This document shows, piece by piece, positions 37,680-49,147 of a stretch of DNA of 64,000 nt. The notes beneath the pieces are model-generated. The model did no database searches. It had not been told where the DNA came from and saw only the letters and a list, made by a program, of their open reading frames with translations. Both the position numbers and the translations under genes were made by a program. The stretch spans positions 58,559,613 through 58,623,612 of the forward strand of contig NC_088171.1 in assembly GCF_028769735.1 (NCBI RefSeq), read 5' to 3'. Source of the DNA: Zonotrichia leucophrys gambelii. Its lineage: Eukaryota > Chordata > Aves > Passeriformes > Passerellidae. The stretch's first letter is position 1, and each line of letters starts with the position of its first letter.

Positions 37680-38257
37680 TTCAAATTGTAACTAATTCCT
37701 GGCAGCATTGAGATAGCATCAGGCCTGTTTAACGTCTGAATGGAATCTTCCTGGACCATCAGAGATGATTTCCTTGTCTCCTGCACCTGGGAGATAACAT
37801 CAGGGGCCTTCCTGGCCCATGATTAATTGTTGTGTCCCAAGAATTTCACAAGATTCAGTCTCACCCTGATCACATCTGGGCACTCAGGAACCGATACCAA
37901 CTTATTCAAACTTCTCCTGTGTGCTCAGACTTCTGTCTACAAACTGGGACCCATCTTTGTCTACTTCAACATAGAAATAGATTTGCAGTCGAAGAAGTGA
38001 ATAGAAAGAGGCAGTCATCTATGCCTCAGGCGGAATAAACTGTATATAAACTAGATGCTGGAAACACTCAGTGTGAACCTTTGAGGGGAAGCTGTCACTC
38101 TGTCGGATGAACCTCTGGTCTCAGCCAGCACCCATACCCGGAACTGACACTGTCTTGATTGTGGTGGTTGCTGGAAATTCTATTTTTTTTTAATTGACCC
38201 AATAAATTGTTGTTAAATTTTTCATAAATTTGACTATCAATTTGATCATTTATAACA
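37680..38257 (+). mobile_element. Solo LTR, family X copy D
   Basis: Contains ATGCCTCAGG-CGGAATAAACTG-TATATAAAC (TATA box 38043-38049) and a polyadenylation signal AATAAA (38201-38206). The terminus TTTGATCATTTATAACA ends at 38257 and is nearly identical to the end of copy A at 55558. It is more diverged from the other copies in its middle part. The start is approximate. Orientation is opposite to copy C, 0.8 kb to the left. Confidence 0.65.
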
Positions 38258-41200
38258 TCACCATTTAACACCGGCACAGTTTCAGACTGTAGTTTCTGAA
38301 TCTGTTTGTGGAATATGAAAGCAACTGCCAGCGTTCTGCATCTCACTGGGTTCAGCTTCCTGAAGGGAGCCTTCACCTTGCACTGCTCCAGGGCTGCTGC
38401 TGTCACTTTCTGGCTTCCAAGCATGAACAAACTGGATGAGCTAATGCTCCTCAGAACTCTCACTGTATCCCTGCACAGTGCTGCTCAACACATCTGCTTC
38501 CAGCAATGTTGGGTGCAGACAGAACTGTACTCCAGAACAAGCAGAGTCTATTTATTTGGGTCCTGTGCTGTATTTCATCTCTAGTGCCCATGTATCCTAC
38601 TCCTATGAACCACTCATTAACAAACAAGTGGGAATTACTTATGAACATCTATGGTTGTCTTTATACTGTGCCCAGGAGGAAAACACTTCAGTGCACTATT
38701 TCTACAGGAACAGAAGTACACATAAACCAGACAAAACACATTACTGCATTTCTTAAAGCTAGTACCCAGACCATTGAGATGCAATGTGTTCTTTCAGTAC
38801 CCATTAGTAACTGGTCAGTAACTTGCCAAAGGAGGACATTAAACCATAGTGTCTTTGTTGTTAAACCAGGTTTATCTGTTACTAAGGCTTGAGTGGAGTG
38901 AATCACTTCTAAAAATTACTCCCATTTTGTAGAAACACATTCTTCCTTGTAACAGGATTGTTAACAGACAATTTACAGCTTCTTTTTGTGTGGGCTTCTG
39001 CCAGCATTTCAGCAAATCTGCACAAACTGGTATGCAAGACATACATATTTGTCATTTACTCTCACCCTTTTATATTTGTGGGCAGACATGCTATAAAGAG
39101 CATTGGCCAAATGGGGGTATTTAGTTGTTTAATAATTATTCTGACATCAAAGTGAGACAAAAGAATAAGAAATTGCTCTCCAGCTGCTGTCATTGATGGT
39201 AAATTCATGGATATTCCCATTAGGGACATGTCTCTGTTTGTGTATTATAACCTATCACTGTGCAGAGTTGTTTATCACATCATTATCTTCTGTATTTCAG
39301 GACACTGAAATATTAATGTTGCCAATGAATCAGGGAGTCCTATTTGCCATAGCCTATCATTAACCAGGGGGAGCAAAGGGCCATTTTTATGACCTTTGGC
39401 TCCTACCTGGGAATCTCTGAATAAACTAACTGAACATGGGGAGGCTTAATAACAACTCTCAGGAAGTTCTAGGATGCTAATTTTCATATTGGTTATGTCT
39501 ATTTATAGCCTGTAAGTTCCTTAATTGCACACTATCAGAAGACATGGCATTATGTGAAATCCTGTCCAGCCTACTTCTCAAGAAAACACTTACAATGTGC
39601 CCCAAAGCTTAAAGACTATGCCTGGTAGAGATGTACAAACTGAAAAATACAGAATATTATCTCCACTGCTTTCAGTGACCATCAGCTTAGGACATCCAAA
39701 TTGCCAGTGACGCTGCAGATATTAAGATGTAGGACTTCCTAATGCCTGCCTCAAACTATACAGTAGCTTTGAAATACAGAATAAACAGGACAAAACGAAC
39801 CCTGAAGCAAGTCAGATGCCTATACATGCTTCCTAGTTTCAGGCAGACATATTTTTACACAGTAAAATTCCTATAATGTAGAAATGCCCCACAGAAACCT
39901 TGTAGAAAATTATGGCAAAGATGTAATTATTACTGAATGCTCTCAGTAACAAATAGCATGGGAAGAATGCATTCACATTATGATTTGGCCACGCATACAG
40001 TCAGTCAAAAACTCCTAGAAGGATTTCCCCCATAAGTGATGTATTAATTATTGACACAATACAATGGTACCAACATATACTACAACATCCACATTAGCAG
40101 CCAAATTAAAATCTGAGAAAACATTGGAAAAGTAAAGGTATTAAATTATATTTAGCCTTCACAACCACATACATACAGGAAGCAGAGCAGAATCAAAAGC
40201 CCATCAGCCAAACATTGAATGCTTTATTCTTTTATTTATGAATCCTACAGAGAATATGTCCTAGAAAGGGAAAGTTTTCTGCAGCTCAGGTTACCACCAT
40301 CATATTGCATCAGTTATCTGCCTCTGATATTCAAAGCTCAGCCAACTTCTGGGAAGGCCAAAGCAGCCCAAAAAAACCAAATAAAAAAAAAAGCAGTGAA
40401 ACTAAAATGTCATCTGCATCTTTACAAAACTAGAGCTCCAGAGGCCACAGCATTTCACCTACAACCAAGAGCAATGATGCAAAATTGATTCAGGAATATC
40501 TGAATACTGGTCAGGCTTTGCTTTGCACCCTTACAGCAGAATACAGGGTTGCCAGTCCATTTCTTGGCTGACTGCATACAGCTGAGAGCAGAAATAAAAA
40601 CCTGGATTTGCTTCCAACAGATTCCCTTGGGCACAGCCCTAAGCAAAGGTTGGTGCCTAATCTTCCAGTGGGAGTCACAGGAGGTAATGTGTCCCAGAGC
40701 CACACCTCAGGGGCCAAACTTAAATACATTATTTCCTCATTGCTGAAGGGGGGTAATAATTTACTCAATCAGTAGCATTGCCCATCATCTTGCAGCATGC
40801 GTGATGTGAGGGCTTCTCTTCCATGTTTTCTGTCAGTCCCTATGCTCTGAGAAGGTTGTGAATGTTGCCATGGAAGGTTGCCTGTACACAGAAAGGAATG
40901 CAAGTGTGTAAGAGACAGTCTTTCTTCCACAATTACTTTTGCAAGTGCCCAGTCCAGATAAGTCACCAGAGAACTGAATCTCCGCCTGAATTTATTTAGA
41001 CATTTTCCACCAGACCTGGCATTTCTGTATGGTACTTATTCACTTTTTCCTTGTTTTACCTAGCTGTAAGCAAAGGAATAGAAGGCAGTATTTATACCCT
41101 GGAAAAGGCTGATCAAAAAAGGGTTGAAGAGAAGAAAAGCATACTTGCTCTGCTCCTTTTATTTGCTTCATATAAATAACCTCAAAAGAATTTATATGTT

Positions 41201-41696
41201 GGACTTTATTATGTATAAAAATAGTCCAAAAAATAGTTTGCCATATCTAAGGAAGAAATAATTATTGAAAAATTAAAGAGAAATCTTATAAAAGGTTGCA
41301 TTATCCACTCATGAAATAGTTGAAATCCTAGAAGTATTGATTGTATTGATTTAACTAAGGTTTTTTCCAAACTTAGCCAGATACCTTAGCATCTAGAAAT
41401 TTGCCTTAGTTTTTGTTTTGTTGGTTCCTTGTTTGGTGTTCACTTTGAAACTCGTCAACTCATAAAAATTCTCCTTCCATGAAGAAAAATTTGCTTCTAT
41501 TTTACCAAAAGACAGCGAAGGTACTTCAATTTTTTCTATTAACCTGAATTGAACTGGTTTCTCTGACTTGTTTCTACTACTCAACACCTGCCACTAGTTT
41601 TAGAGTTTCTCATTCTCCTGAACTGCACTTCCTTTACAGACATGCAGAATGTGTTCCTGGGCAAAATTTGCCTCAAATACAATGGGATTCAAAACT
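38258..41696. other. Intergenic stretch, no gene recognised
   Basis: Open frames at 38478-38756 and 38506-38892 overlap, match no family I know and lack splice context. The rest is AT-rich with no repeat recognised. Confidence 0.45.
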
Positions 41697-41776
41697 ATCA
41701 TTGCTTCTAGTCCTTCGTTTTAGCCTACTTGGAGTACTGCCTTCAGCTCTGGGGTCCTCAGAAGAGAAAAGACATG
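41697..41776 (+). mobile_element. CR1 LINE fragment, left part (split by an LTR)
   Basis: Reads 'ctacttggagtactgccttcagctctggggtcctcagaag...gacatg', the CR1 ORF2 C-terminal segment. It stops at the LTR insertion and resumes at 42396. The last six bases (GACATG) are the target-site duplication. Confidence 0.9.
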
Positions 41777-42395
41777 TGTCGGGTTGTCGGCTGTTTGAAG
41801 GGCCTGGAAAGGCCCGGAGTGGCCTTGGGGCAGCCCGCGTATCAAAGGACGAGAAGAGGCTTCAGTTCTTCTTTCGGTCTTTATGTTTATTAATTGTTTA
41901 TCTAAAAGATTTTCTTTCAGCCCGACAGAGGTCTGCTCAGCAGTCAGCCATGAGCACACTGTGCTGCCCTCCGGACAGTCACCTATCTTTATACCCATTG
42001 TTACGTGTACAATATTTATCATTTTTCCCCAATACCATTTATTCTTATTGCCCGGTGCACTTTTAGTAATGACCAATCCCAACGTGCCACCATCACCAAA
42101 GAAGATGGAGGAGAAGAAGAAGAAGAGGAAGGACAGGACACGCCCCAATTCCTCCATCTTACTTCTCTAAACCCCCCTGTACATAAATCCTAAACCCTGT
42201 GTCTCACCCTCTAATTAACTAATCCCTTCACCATTCACCCCGGTGAAATCCTCCTATCCTCATACAGGTGTCGTCTCCCATGTAGGATCAAAGTCCAGCC
42301 ACCAGACACTTCTGGCAACATTTCAGGACTCCCGAGCCCCCCAAGGGTGGTCTCGGTGGCTCAGCACCTCAGTCCTGAGGTGCTGAGATCCCACA
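41777..42395 (-). mobile_element. Solo LTR with 6-bp target duplications (ERVK-type), inserted in a CR1
   Basis: A 619-bp block begins TG (TGTCGGGTTG) and ends CA (GATCCCACA) on the plus strand, flanked on both sides by GACATG (41771-41776 and 42396-42401). A 6-bp duplication is typical of class II (beta-retrovirus/ERVK-like) integration. Read on the minus strand the order is U3, a TATA box TATAAA (41988-41993), a poly(A) signal AATAAA (41886-41891) and about 110 bp of U5. I recognise the start of U3 ('tgtgggatctcagcacctc') as a common passerine-type LTR. No internal retroviral sequence remains, so this is a recombination product of a former provirus. The long open frame at 41720-42157 minus is a by-product. 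Confidence 0.93.
42360..42387. repeat. 13-bp-arm hairpin in LTR U3
   Basis: CTCAGCACCTCAG and its exact reverse complement are separated by only two bases (TC). It lies 8 bp from the U3 end of the LTR. All 13 pairs are intact. Confidence 0.9.
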
Positions 42396-42845
42396 GACAT
42401 GGATATACTGGAGTGGGTCCAGAGGAGGGCCATGAAGATGATCACAGGGACAGAACACCTCTCCAAGGAGAAAAGGCTGAGAAAATTTGAGCTGTTCAGC
42501 CTGTGGAAGAGAAGGCTTTGGGGAGAGCTTGTGGCAGCCTTCCAGTGCCTAACTGGGGCCTACAAGAAATCTGGAAAGGGACTTTTTACAAGGGGATAAG
42601 GATAGGACATGAGGTGATGTCTTTGAGCTGAAGAAACGTAGATTTGGATTGGATATTAGGAAGAAATTATTTGCTGTGAAGGGTGGTAAAGAACTGGAAT
42701 AGATTGTCCAGAGAAATTGCAAATACCTTATCCCTGGAAGTGTTCAAGGCAATCTGGTTAGTGGAAGGCGTCCCTCTTTATAGCAGGTAGACAGAACCAG
42801 ATTATTCTCAAGGTCACTTCCAACCTGAATTATTCTATGAGTCTT
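42396..42845 (+). mobile_element. CR1 LINE fragment, right part with 3' end
   Basis: Continues the copy broken at 41776: 'gacatggatatactggagtgggtccagaggagggccatgaagatgatc', 'gctgttcagcctgtggaagagaaggct', 'aggaagaaattat' and the terminal 'caacctgaattattctatgag'. It joins seamlessly with the left part once the LTR and one GACATG are removed. Confidence 0.92.
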
Positions 42846-43679
42846 TTAAATCCCAAGTAGCTTCTGAAATTTTGGTATACTGCTCTTATCTTACCTAGGT
42901 GTGCCTCCCTTCAAGATGCACTCTGTTCACTCCCAATTATACAGAAGGTTTTAGGCCTTCCTTGTTCTTTGTATTGATCCCTTTCATTCTCTTCCTTATC
43001 TTGTTATTATCCTTTGAAATCTGAAAATAGTTGATGAGCTAAATAATACAGAGGGGGCATGACATCTGAAGTACAATATGGCAGGATGTGTTAAAGTTCT
43101 AACAATACAACAATGGAAAAATATATGGTCTGATATTACAATTTAATTTCCTTCTAAAAGGAATAGAATTGTTATGAATAAACCTGGCTTCATTTAGTCA
43201 TATATATGTTCATATTTGTACCAGAACAAAATATACTTCAGACTGATAGAAATTGCTGTTTTACCCGTCATACAGACTTCACGGCAACTGCATAACCAGT
43301 ACAATTATGGTAATGCAATAGGTATGGAAAGTTATATATATGTATAATAGTTATGAAAGGGATTTGTAACCAATAGGTGAGGACAGGCTTTATAATTAGG
43401 TAGTTTAGGATCTTGGTTTTTTAAAAAATATTTCTGTAGACTGCTGACCTCCATTAACAAGAATCAAGGAAGGACACCTTTTATTTATTTTCAAGAGCTT
43501 ACCAACTTAGCTGAAGTGGGAGAACTTACGAACATGGGCATTGCTGGAGTAGGACCATTCTTAAGAAAGGCACCTTTAATTGATCCAATTCTGAAACTTT
43601 TTAATGTCTCAAGTAAAACACTGACCTCTTTCTGAATGTAAAATGTATACAATACATTACTATTGTAATTCATGTGCAA
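42846..43679. other. Intergenic stretch, nothing recognised
   Basis: AT-rich DNA between two CR1 copies. No feature seen. Confidence 0.45.
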
Positions 43680-44078
43680 TATAGAATCATAGAAGAGTTT
43701 GGGTTGGGGGAGACCTTAAAGACCACCTCATTCCAACCCTCTGCCACAGGCAGGAACACCTTTCACTAGACTAGGTTGTTCAGAGGCACATCAAACCTGA
43801 CCTTGAACACTGCAAGAGATGAGGCAACCACAGCTTCTCTGGGCAACATATTCCAGTACCTCACCATCCTCACAGGAAATAATTCTTTCTAATATGGAGG
43901 GAAAGTTCCTCTCCAACTTTCTTGAGGCCCCTTCACATAATGAAAGGCTGAGCAAAGCTTGCTCTAGAGTTTTCTCTCCTCAGGGCTGAACAACCCCACT
44001 TCTCTCAGCCTGTCTTTTTAGGAGAGCTGCTCCAGCCCTCTGATCATTTTCATGGCCCTCATCTAGACTCACTAGCAC
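43680..44078 (-). mobile_element. CR1 LINE fragment, 3' region
   Basis: The plus strand starts 'atagaatcatagaagagtttgggttggg', the CR1 3' terminus in reverse, and continues through 'ccttaaagaccacctcattccaaccctctgcca', 'cttctctgggcaacatattccagtacctcaccatcctcac' and 'agagctgctccagccctctgatcattttcatgg'. It is 5' truncated. Confidence 0.95.
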
Positions 44079-47000
44079 TAGTTTTATTGTGCTCGTATCA
44101 GTGACCAGAAAAAACGTACAAAATAGTCTTTATTTTGGTGTCTAATTCACTTCAGATATAAATCTAGACACCCAAAGTACAGCTGGATGAGTGGAATGTT
44201 CTTCCATTTATTTGTCTTTCTCCAAGAACCTAAATTCTTTCCCCATACCAGACTCGGTGCATGACTGGAAGCAGTAGATTAAACTTTGCCTGATCTGATA
44301 GCACACAATGGACTGGTAACCTTGAAACCAAGATTCTTCCATTAGGTAGATCATCATATCCCTGTTCAAATTCCAGTAAGACCAGTAAGACAGAATTTTC
44401 TTTATTCACTTGCCATCTTGTGATGAACAGATGTCAAACTCCAACCATTAGTGTTCTGCTTGAAAGTTTCTCTCTTATAGAGGTGTAAAAGGGAAAATAT
44501 ATTGTTAGGCTATAATCACTCTACTATTTGGGTGTCTTTTTTTTTGGGGGGGGGGAGGGGGGCAGGGTTGTTACGTTTAACTACCTGAAGTACGTGAGTT
44601 TGGATAAGAAGAAGTAATAAAATTCAACACAGAGTGAGTTGACAGAATATAGTGCACTGGGGAAGCACCTACAGCTACACTTACACTATGAAAAATGGCT
44701 TGGAGTAGAAGAGGTTAGGCCAGAGGGAGAAAAGATTGAATAAAATCATAAATATTATTTTGTATTTTATGCTGAATGTATGCATTATGTTGTCTTCAAC
44801 AATTAACGTGTTTTATTGCTGACAATAGTCACACTGCAGGGAAGCTGGATGTCTCCATGAAGGACTAAGCTTGAGAAGCAGTGGGATGGCAAATTAAAGT
44901 GGTGATAAAGGAAATAAAGTCTTGCTGGCAAGAGATCTTTTTCTGATCTAAGATACTGAGAATCCGGGCTCACACAGAAAGTGAAATCAGATTAGGATGA
45001 GATGCATCTTCATATTTTAAAGATAAGATGACTTAAAAAAATTCTTTGCTAAACTTTTATTTCTGAATACCCAGACAGGCTGTCTCTAAAGGGAAATACC
45101 TACAAGTACTGGAATTTGACTTGTAATTCCACCAATGGAAACAACAGCGTTCCATATATTCTTACCTGGCTATCTGCCCTACAGGATACAAGATCACACC
45201 AGTACACAGTGGGACTTGGTCAGGCTCAAACAGATCTGTCCAGCACATTTCAACATAAATTTACATCCTTCTGGTAATATCTGCCTGCTCTTCCTCGCTT
45301 TCTAGTAATTTTTCTGAAGTAAGGTCAAATCTCCCAGAGTTCTACTTAGATCATCTGTCAATGTCCAAATGTCTCACATGTAAGGGGAAAACGTACTCTG
45401 TAAAACAAACCTTATCTTATAAGCTCATCATGAAAGAAAACCAATAAACATGAGCAACAAGAGCTCAATCTGATTTGTATAGAATAGTCCAACACAGGAA
45501 TTCACTAACTCATTACTTAATTAATGAAGTTTGTAATTCAGATGTTCTATAAATCATAACTTGTAACTCATGCACTTATGAACAAAATAGTTACCTAGCT
45601 GATGGTGAGAATGCTCAGCCTTCCTCACTTCCATGACGAAGACCCTATATTCCAGCAAGAAGCATGAAAACTTTGAAAGCCCAGTTGCTGCTGGATCCGA
45701 TCCACCTCAAATTTTTGAGGGGTAAGCTGATGTATTTATACCTTGCAGTTTAGAAATCTGGTCTATTTCCATGCATTTTTACTGGATTCTGAGGAAACTT
45801 CCAGAAAACTGCTAAGGCAAGGATTCTGCAGGAGATCATAAGCTGTGGGTGATACTGGTAGCACAATTACCTTTATCCATTTCTGCCTAATCATACCCTG
45901 CCTACGTGTTGCCCTCATTCTGAGCTAATTGCACTGCTCCCAGCATGGCCTTAGCATGAAGTCTAATTTTGGCTGTGTGACAATCAAAATTTGAGCAAGA
46001 TTTGAGTGAACAGTCACACTCTATTTTGACACATTTTTCTGATCATTATTTTGTTGTCAGTGGTTGGGCTACTCAAAGAAAGGTCTACATGTTTCTCTAC
46101 TTCAGACATAAAAATGATTTGTGAAAAAAAATTAAAAACAAAAGTTCTGGAGATCATTTTTAGAAATGAAACTCCAGCAGACATTCTTCCTTTTTCCAAG
46201 CAATTGTATCTACTCTTTAGAAACAGAGTCTAGCAATACGCAGCCTAATGGCATTGAATTCACGTCTATTTTCATTACCAATTGGTGTTGGTGAGTGCAA
46301 TACTTGCAATGCTATATATAGTAGATGTAGATGAAAATACATAATAACTGAACAGTTTTGTGTAACTTTCCTCCAGAAGAAAAACTGTTCAAACTGGCCT
46401 GTTCTTAATACTGATTGTGCCATTCGGCAAATTTGTTTTTATAAATTCTCAAGCATGCAAGTTAAAGAAATGAGAAATGTGCATTAGAGCATGCTCTCTT
46501 GTCTCTGAAGAATCATTATTGTACTTGCAGTCTACTTCTATAGCTAAATATGGGGTTTTATTAGAGGGAGCCAAATTAATTTTTTTCAGCACTTGAGAGA
46601 TCTCATTTACGTTTTCCACCATTTTCCTTGTTTAATCACACACTTTTCATCTTCAGTTGATGCTGGCACTTGTCTGCTTCCACTGTGAAGTTATTCAAGG
46701 TAAACACACGTATTTTTGCTCAGTTAGTGAATTGAGTCATATTAGCATGTGATCAAACAAGTAGTGCCAAAAGCTGGGAAGAAGAAACTACACAATTGAG
46801 AGCACAGAGACAGAGATATCAGCTGCAAGGTGATGTCAGTCTAGACACACACACATAAACACACAATCTCCATGAAAACTTATTATTACTGAACTTCTTG
46901 TTGTGGGCAAAGTTATTACTGGAGTAAAGCACGGTGGTGTTGTTGATTTTACTATCACACATCATGGCTACATAGTTTTTGGATCAAAAAATCTTGTCTA

Positions 47001-48439
47001 GATTTGGATAGAATTTGTTTCACTTTCTTTACAACAACTGCCAACAGCATTCAAGTCGACCCTTGCTAGTTTGAATACACTTCATTCAATCCAGTACTGT
47101 GTCAGTAGTTTTTTTCCTAATAAATGGGAAAAAACTTGTAGTCATTTGTGGTGATTATAAAGAGCTTAGGTGGGGAAAAGCAGAGAGGGAAAGAGCTTTT
47201 ATTGTTAATGGGACAAACTGTCAAAATAAATATTCAACATAGAGAAGCAGAGTTACACAAAACCACCAAAGCACCCATCATCTCCCTTGGCTTATTAAAG
47301 AAATGCACATAAAATAAAACAGTTAATAAGGTATTTAGTGTGTGTGTCTCCTGAAATATTGATAAAAAAAATTTTCAAAAAGAAGATAATGGGCTAAAAC
47401 TCTTCTTTTACCTTCCCATAGATGACTTCTTAAAACTCAATCCTCTCTAAGGGCTTGAGGTCAAGGTCAACCTTTTATACCTTTTAAGTGCTATATATAT
47501 CAGAGTGTAGCCCAACTACTGTACTATTTTCAGGGCAAAGAGCAGAGAACAGATCTGTGCTGAGTAGTGAGAAGATAGTCGGTTGCAACCCCAATAAAAT
47601 TAAGGTAGGCTCTGCCCTTCCAGAATTGTGATAGCTGAGTCCATGCTGTTCCTGGGGAAGAAGAAGAATTACTTATTTACCAGCACTGACATGAATAAGC
47701 ATGTTCCTTAAGAGATGCATTCCAGGAAATATTTGAAGTCTGAAATTACAAGTGGATTTGGATTAGTTATGGAAGGTTTATACTTTTATCCCATATCCTT
47801 CTGATATATATGCTCAAAAAAACAAGATGACACAATATGTAAGCATTGCAGTATAGAATACCTCTCTGCAGCACAGGGTACAGACTTTCCAAGATATTTA
47901 TTCTAACTGAAAACTAGTTGGCCAAGGGGTCGGCTTTATGGCTACCTCAGTGTAAAGCTCTGTTGTTGTGCAATTATTCTAACTGCAAAGGACGGAGAGA
48001 GAGTGGAGTCTGAGCCAATGTCAATCAATGCTCATAGTTTTGTATGGCACTGAGCTGCCCTCTGTAGACACACCAGCTTACTCAGAACTAGCTCTAGTTT
48101 CATGTGTAAAGCTGCCCTCTGTGATGGAGACATACACAAAGTTTCAGGTTTTGGACAGAAGGGTCTGCTTTACCATCCAAATAAGGTTCCACTGCACAGC
48201 ACTGTTATCTGGGGGAGCCTATTGCCCACGAAACGAGCCATTTATTAAGTACACCATGGAAAGCACCATGTTGCAGGTTCATCTCAGCTTGCTGTTCGAA
48301 GCAGTACAACCCAAGCACTTAAAAGAGTCTTAAGGGAGTCAGGGACTCATTAGACGTGAGAGAAGTCATGTTGCATGTATTTACTGGTAATAACCAATTA
48401 TTCAGGCAGCATTAACTTACTCATAGTTGAGATAAAGCA
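44079..48439. other. Intergenic stretch, no gene recognised
   Basis: Contains the T9/G-rich tract at 44537-44567, a CA-rich patch at about 46847-46865, and a repeated AGCTGCCCTCTGT pair at 48053-48065 and 48110-48122. The 101-codon open frame at 48028-48333 spans that pair and matches no family I know. Confidence 0.45.
44537..44567 (+). repeat. T9-G10-A-G6 tract, potential G-quadruplex
   Basis: Nine T, then ten G, A, six G, CA and three G. It meets the simple four-run G-quadruplex pattern, since the G10 run alone can supply two runs. Confidence 0.8.
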
Positions 48440-49147
48440 GATAAGTGGATGGGAACAGCATTTCAAAGGAGTTCTCATAGTCCACTAGCTCAGCACATTA
48501 CTTGCTCTGGTAAAATACATGAACCACCAGTCCAGTGGAAATATGAACAATATAAACCATGGAGGCCTGAAAGTCCCCTGGGGAGAGAGCAACAGCAATC
48601 TCCTGGAGAGATGACCTTGAGTTCTGGGCATTCCTCACAACTCAGGGTGAGGAAAGAACCTTCCCCCATGGTGCTCTGCAGCACTATGTTAATTTGTCCC
48701 AGTTCTGTTCTCTCCATTGGCCCGTTGACCTTCCCTACACCTTTTACCCTTATATGTTCATGTTCTAGTAAGTTCTCCACTCTGTGTAATCCCATTGGTG
48801 TGTAACCCTGCCCATCCACCCTGGCATTCCCTATTAGTCCCTTGCCTGTATACTGCTTCTGAGCCCTCAGACCATTGGATCCCTGATGCTCTTCTCCATC
48901 CCCTCATTTCCTGTGTTTATACCATGGATCCTCCTTTGTTCCCTCTCTTTGGCCCCTGAACCCCTTCAGCAGTGTACCCTAATAAACTGTAGTTGGAACT
49001 CCATGCCTGGACCCTCCTGTGTCTTCACTGTTGAGTTGCTGCCTCTGTGGGTGTGTGTATGTGCTGGTGCTCTCATGGCTCCTACCTGCTAGCACAAGTC
49101 GCTCTCGGGGTAGGTTGTGCCCACCACCACTGCCGACCGCAACAACA
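48440..49147 (+). mobile_element. LTR-like block (endogenous retrovirus)
   Basis: Ends with an LTR-like 3' architecture: 'gtaccctaataaactgtag' with a poly(A) signal at 48981-48986, then about 160 bp of U5-like sequence ending ...CGCAACAACA near 49147. Upstream, 'ccattggatccctgatgc' and 'ataccatggatcctcctttgttccctct' resemble passerine LTRs as I remember them. No clear target duplication was found and the left border is a guess, so 5' truncation is possible. The open frames at 48449-48805 and 48490-48819 fall inside and are not taken as genes. Confidence 0.6.

Noticed and set aside
38506..38892. 128-codon plus-strand open frame with a true ATG and several N-glycosylation sequons
   Set aside because: No signal peptide, membrane anchor or recognised domain, a second overlapping frame is equally long, and one or two such frames are expected by chance in 64 kb. 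An envelope remnant next to the LTR at 38257 was considered but nothing supports it.
41720..42157. 145-codon minus-strand open frame
   Set aside because: It lies mostly inside the solo LTR and crosses its border into CR1, so it is not a gene.
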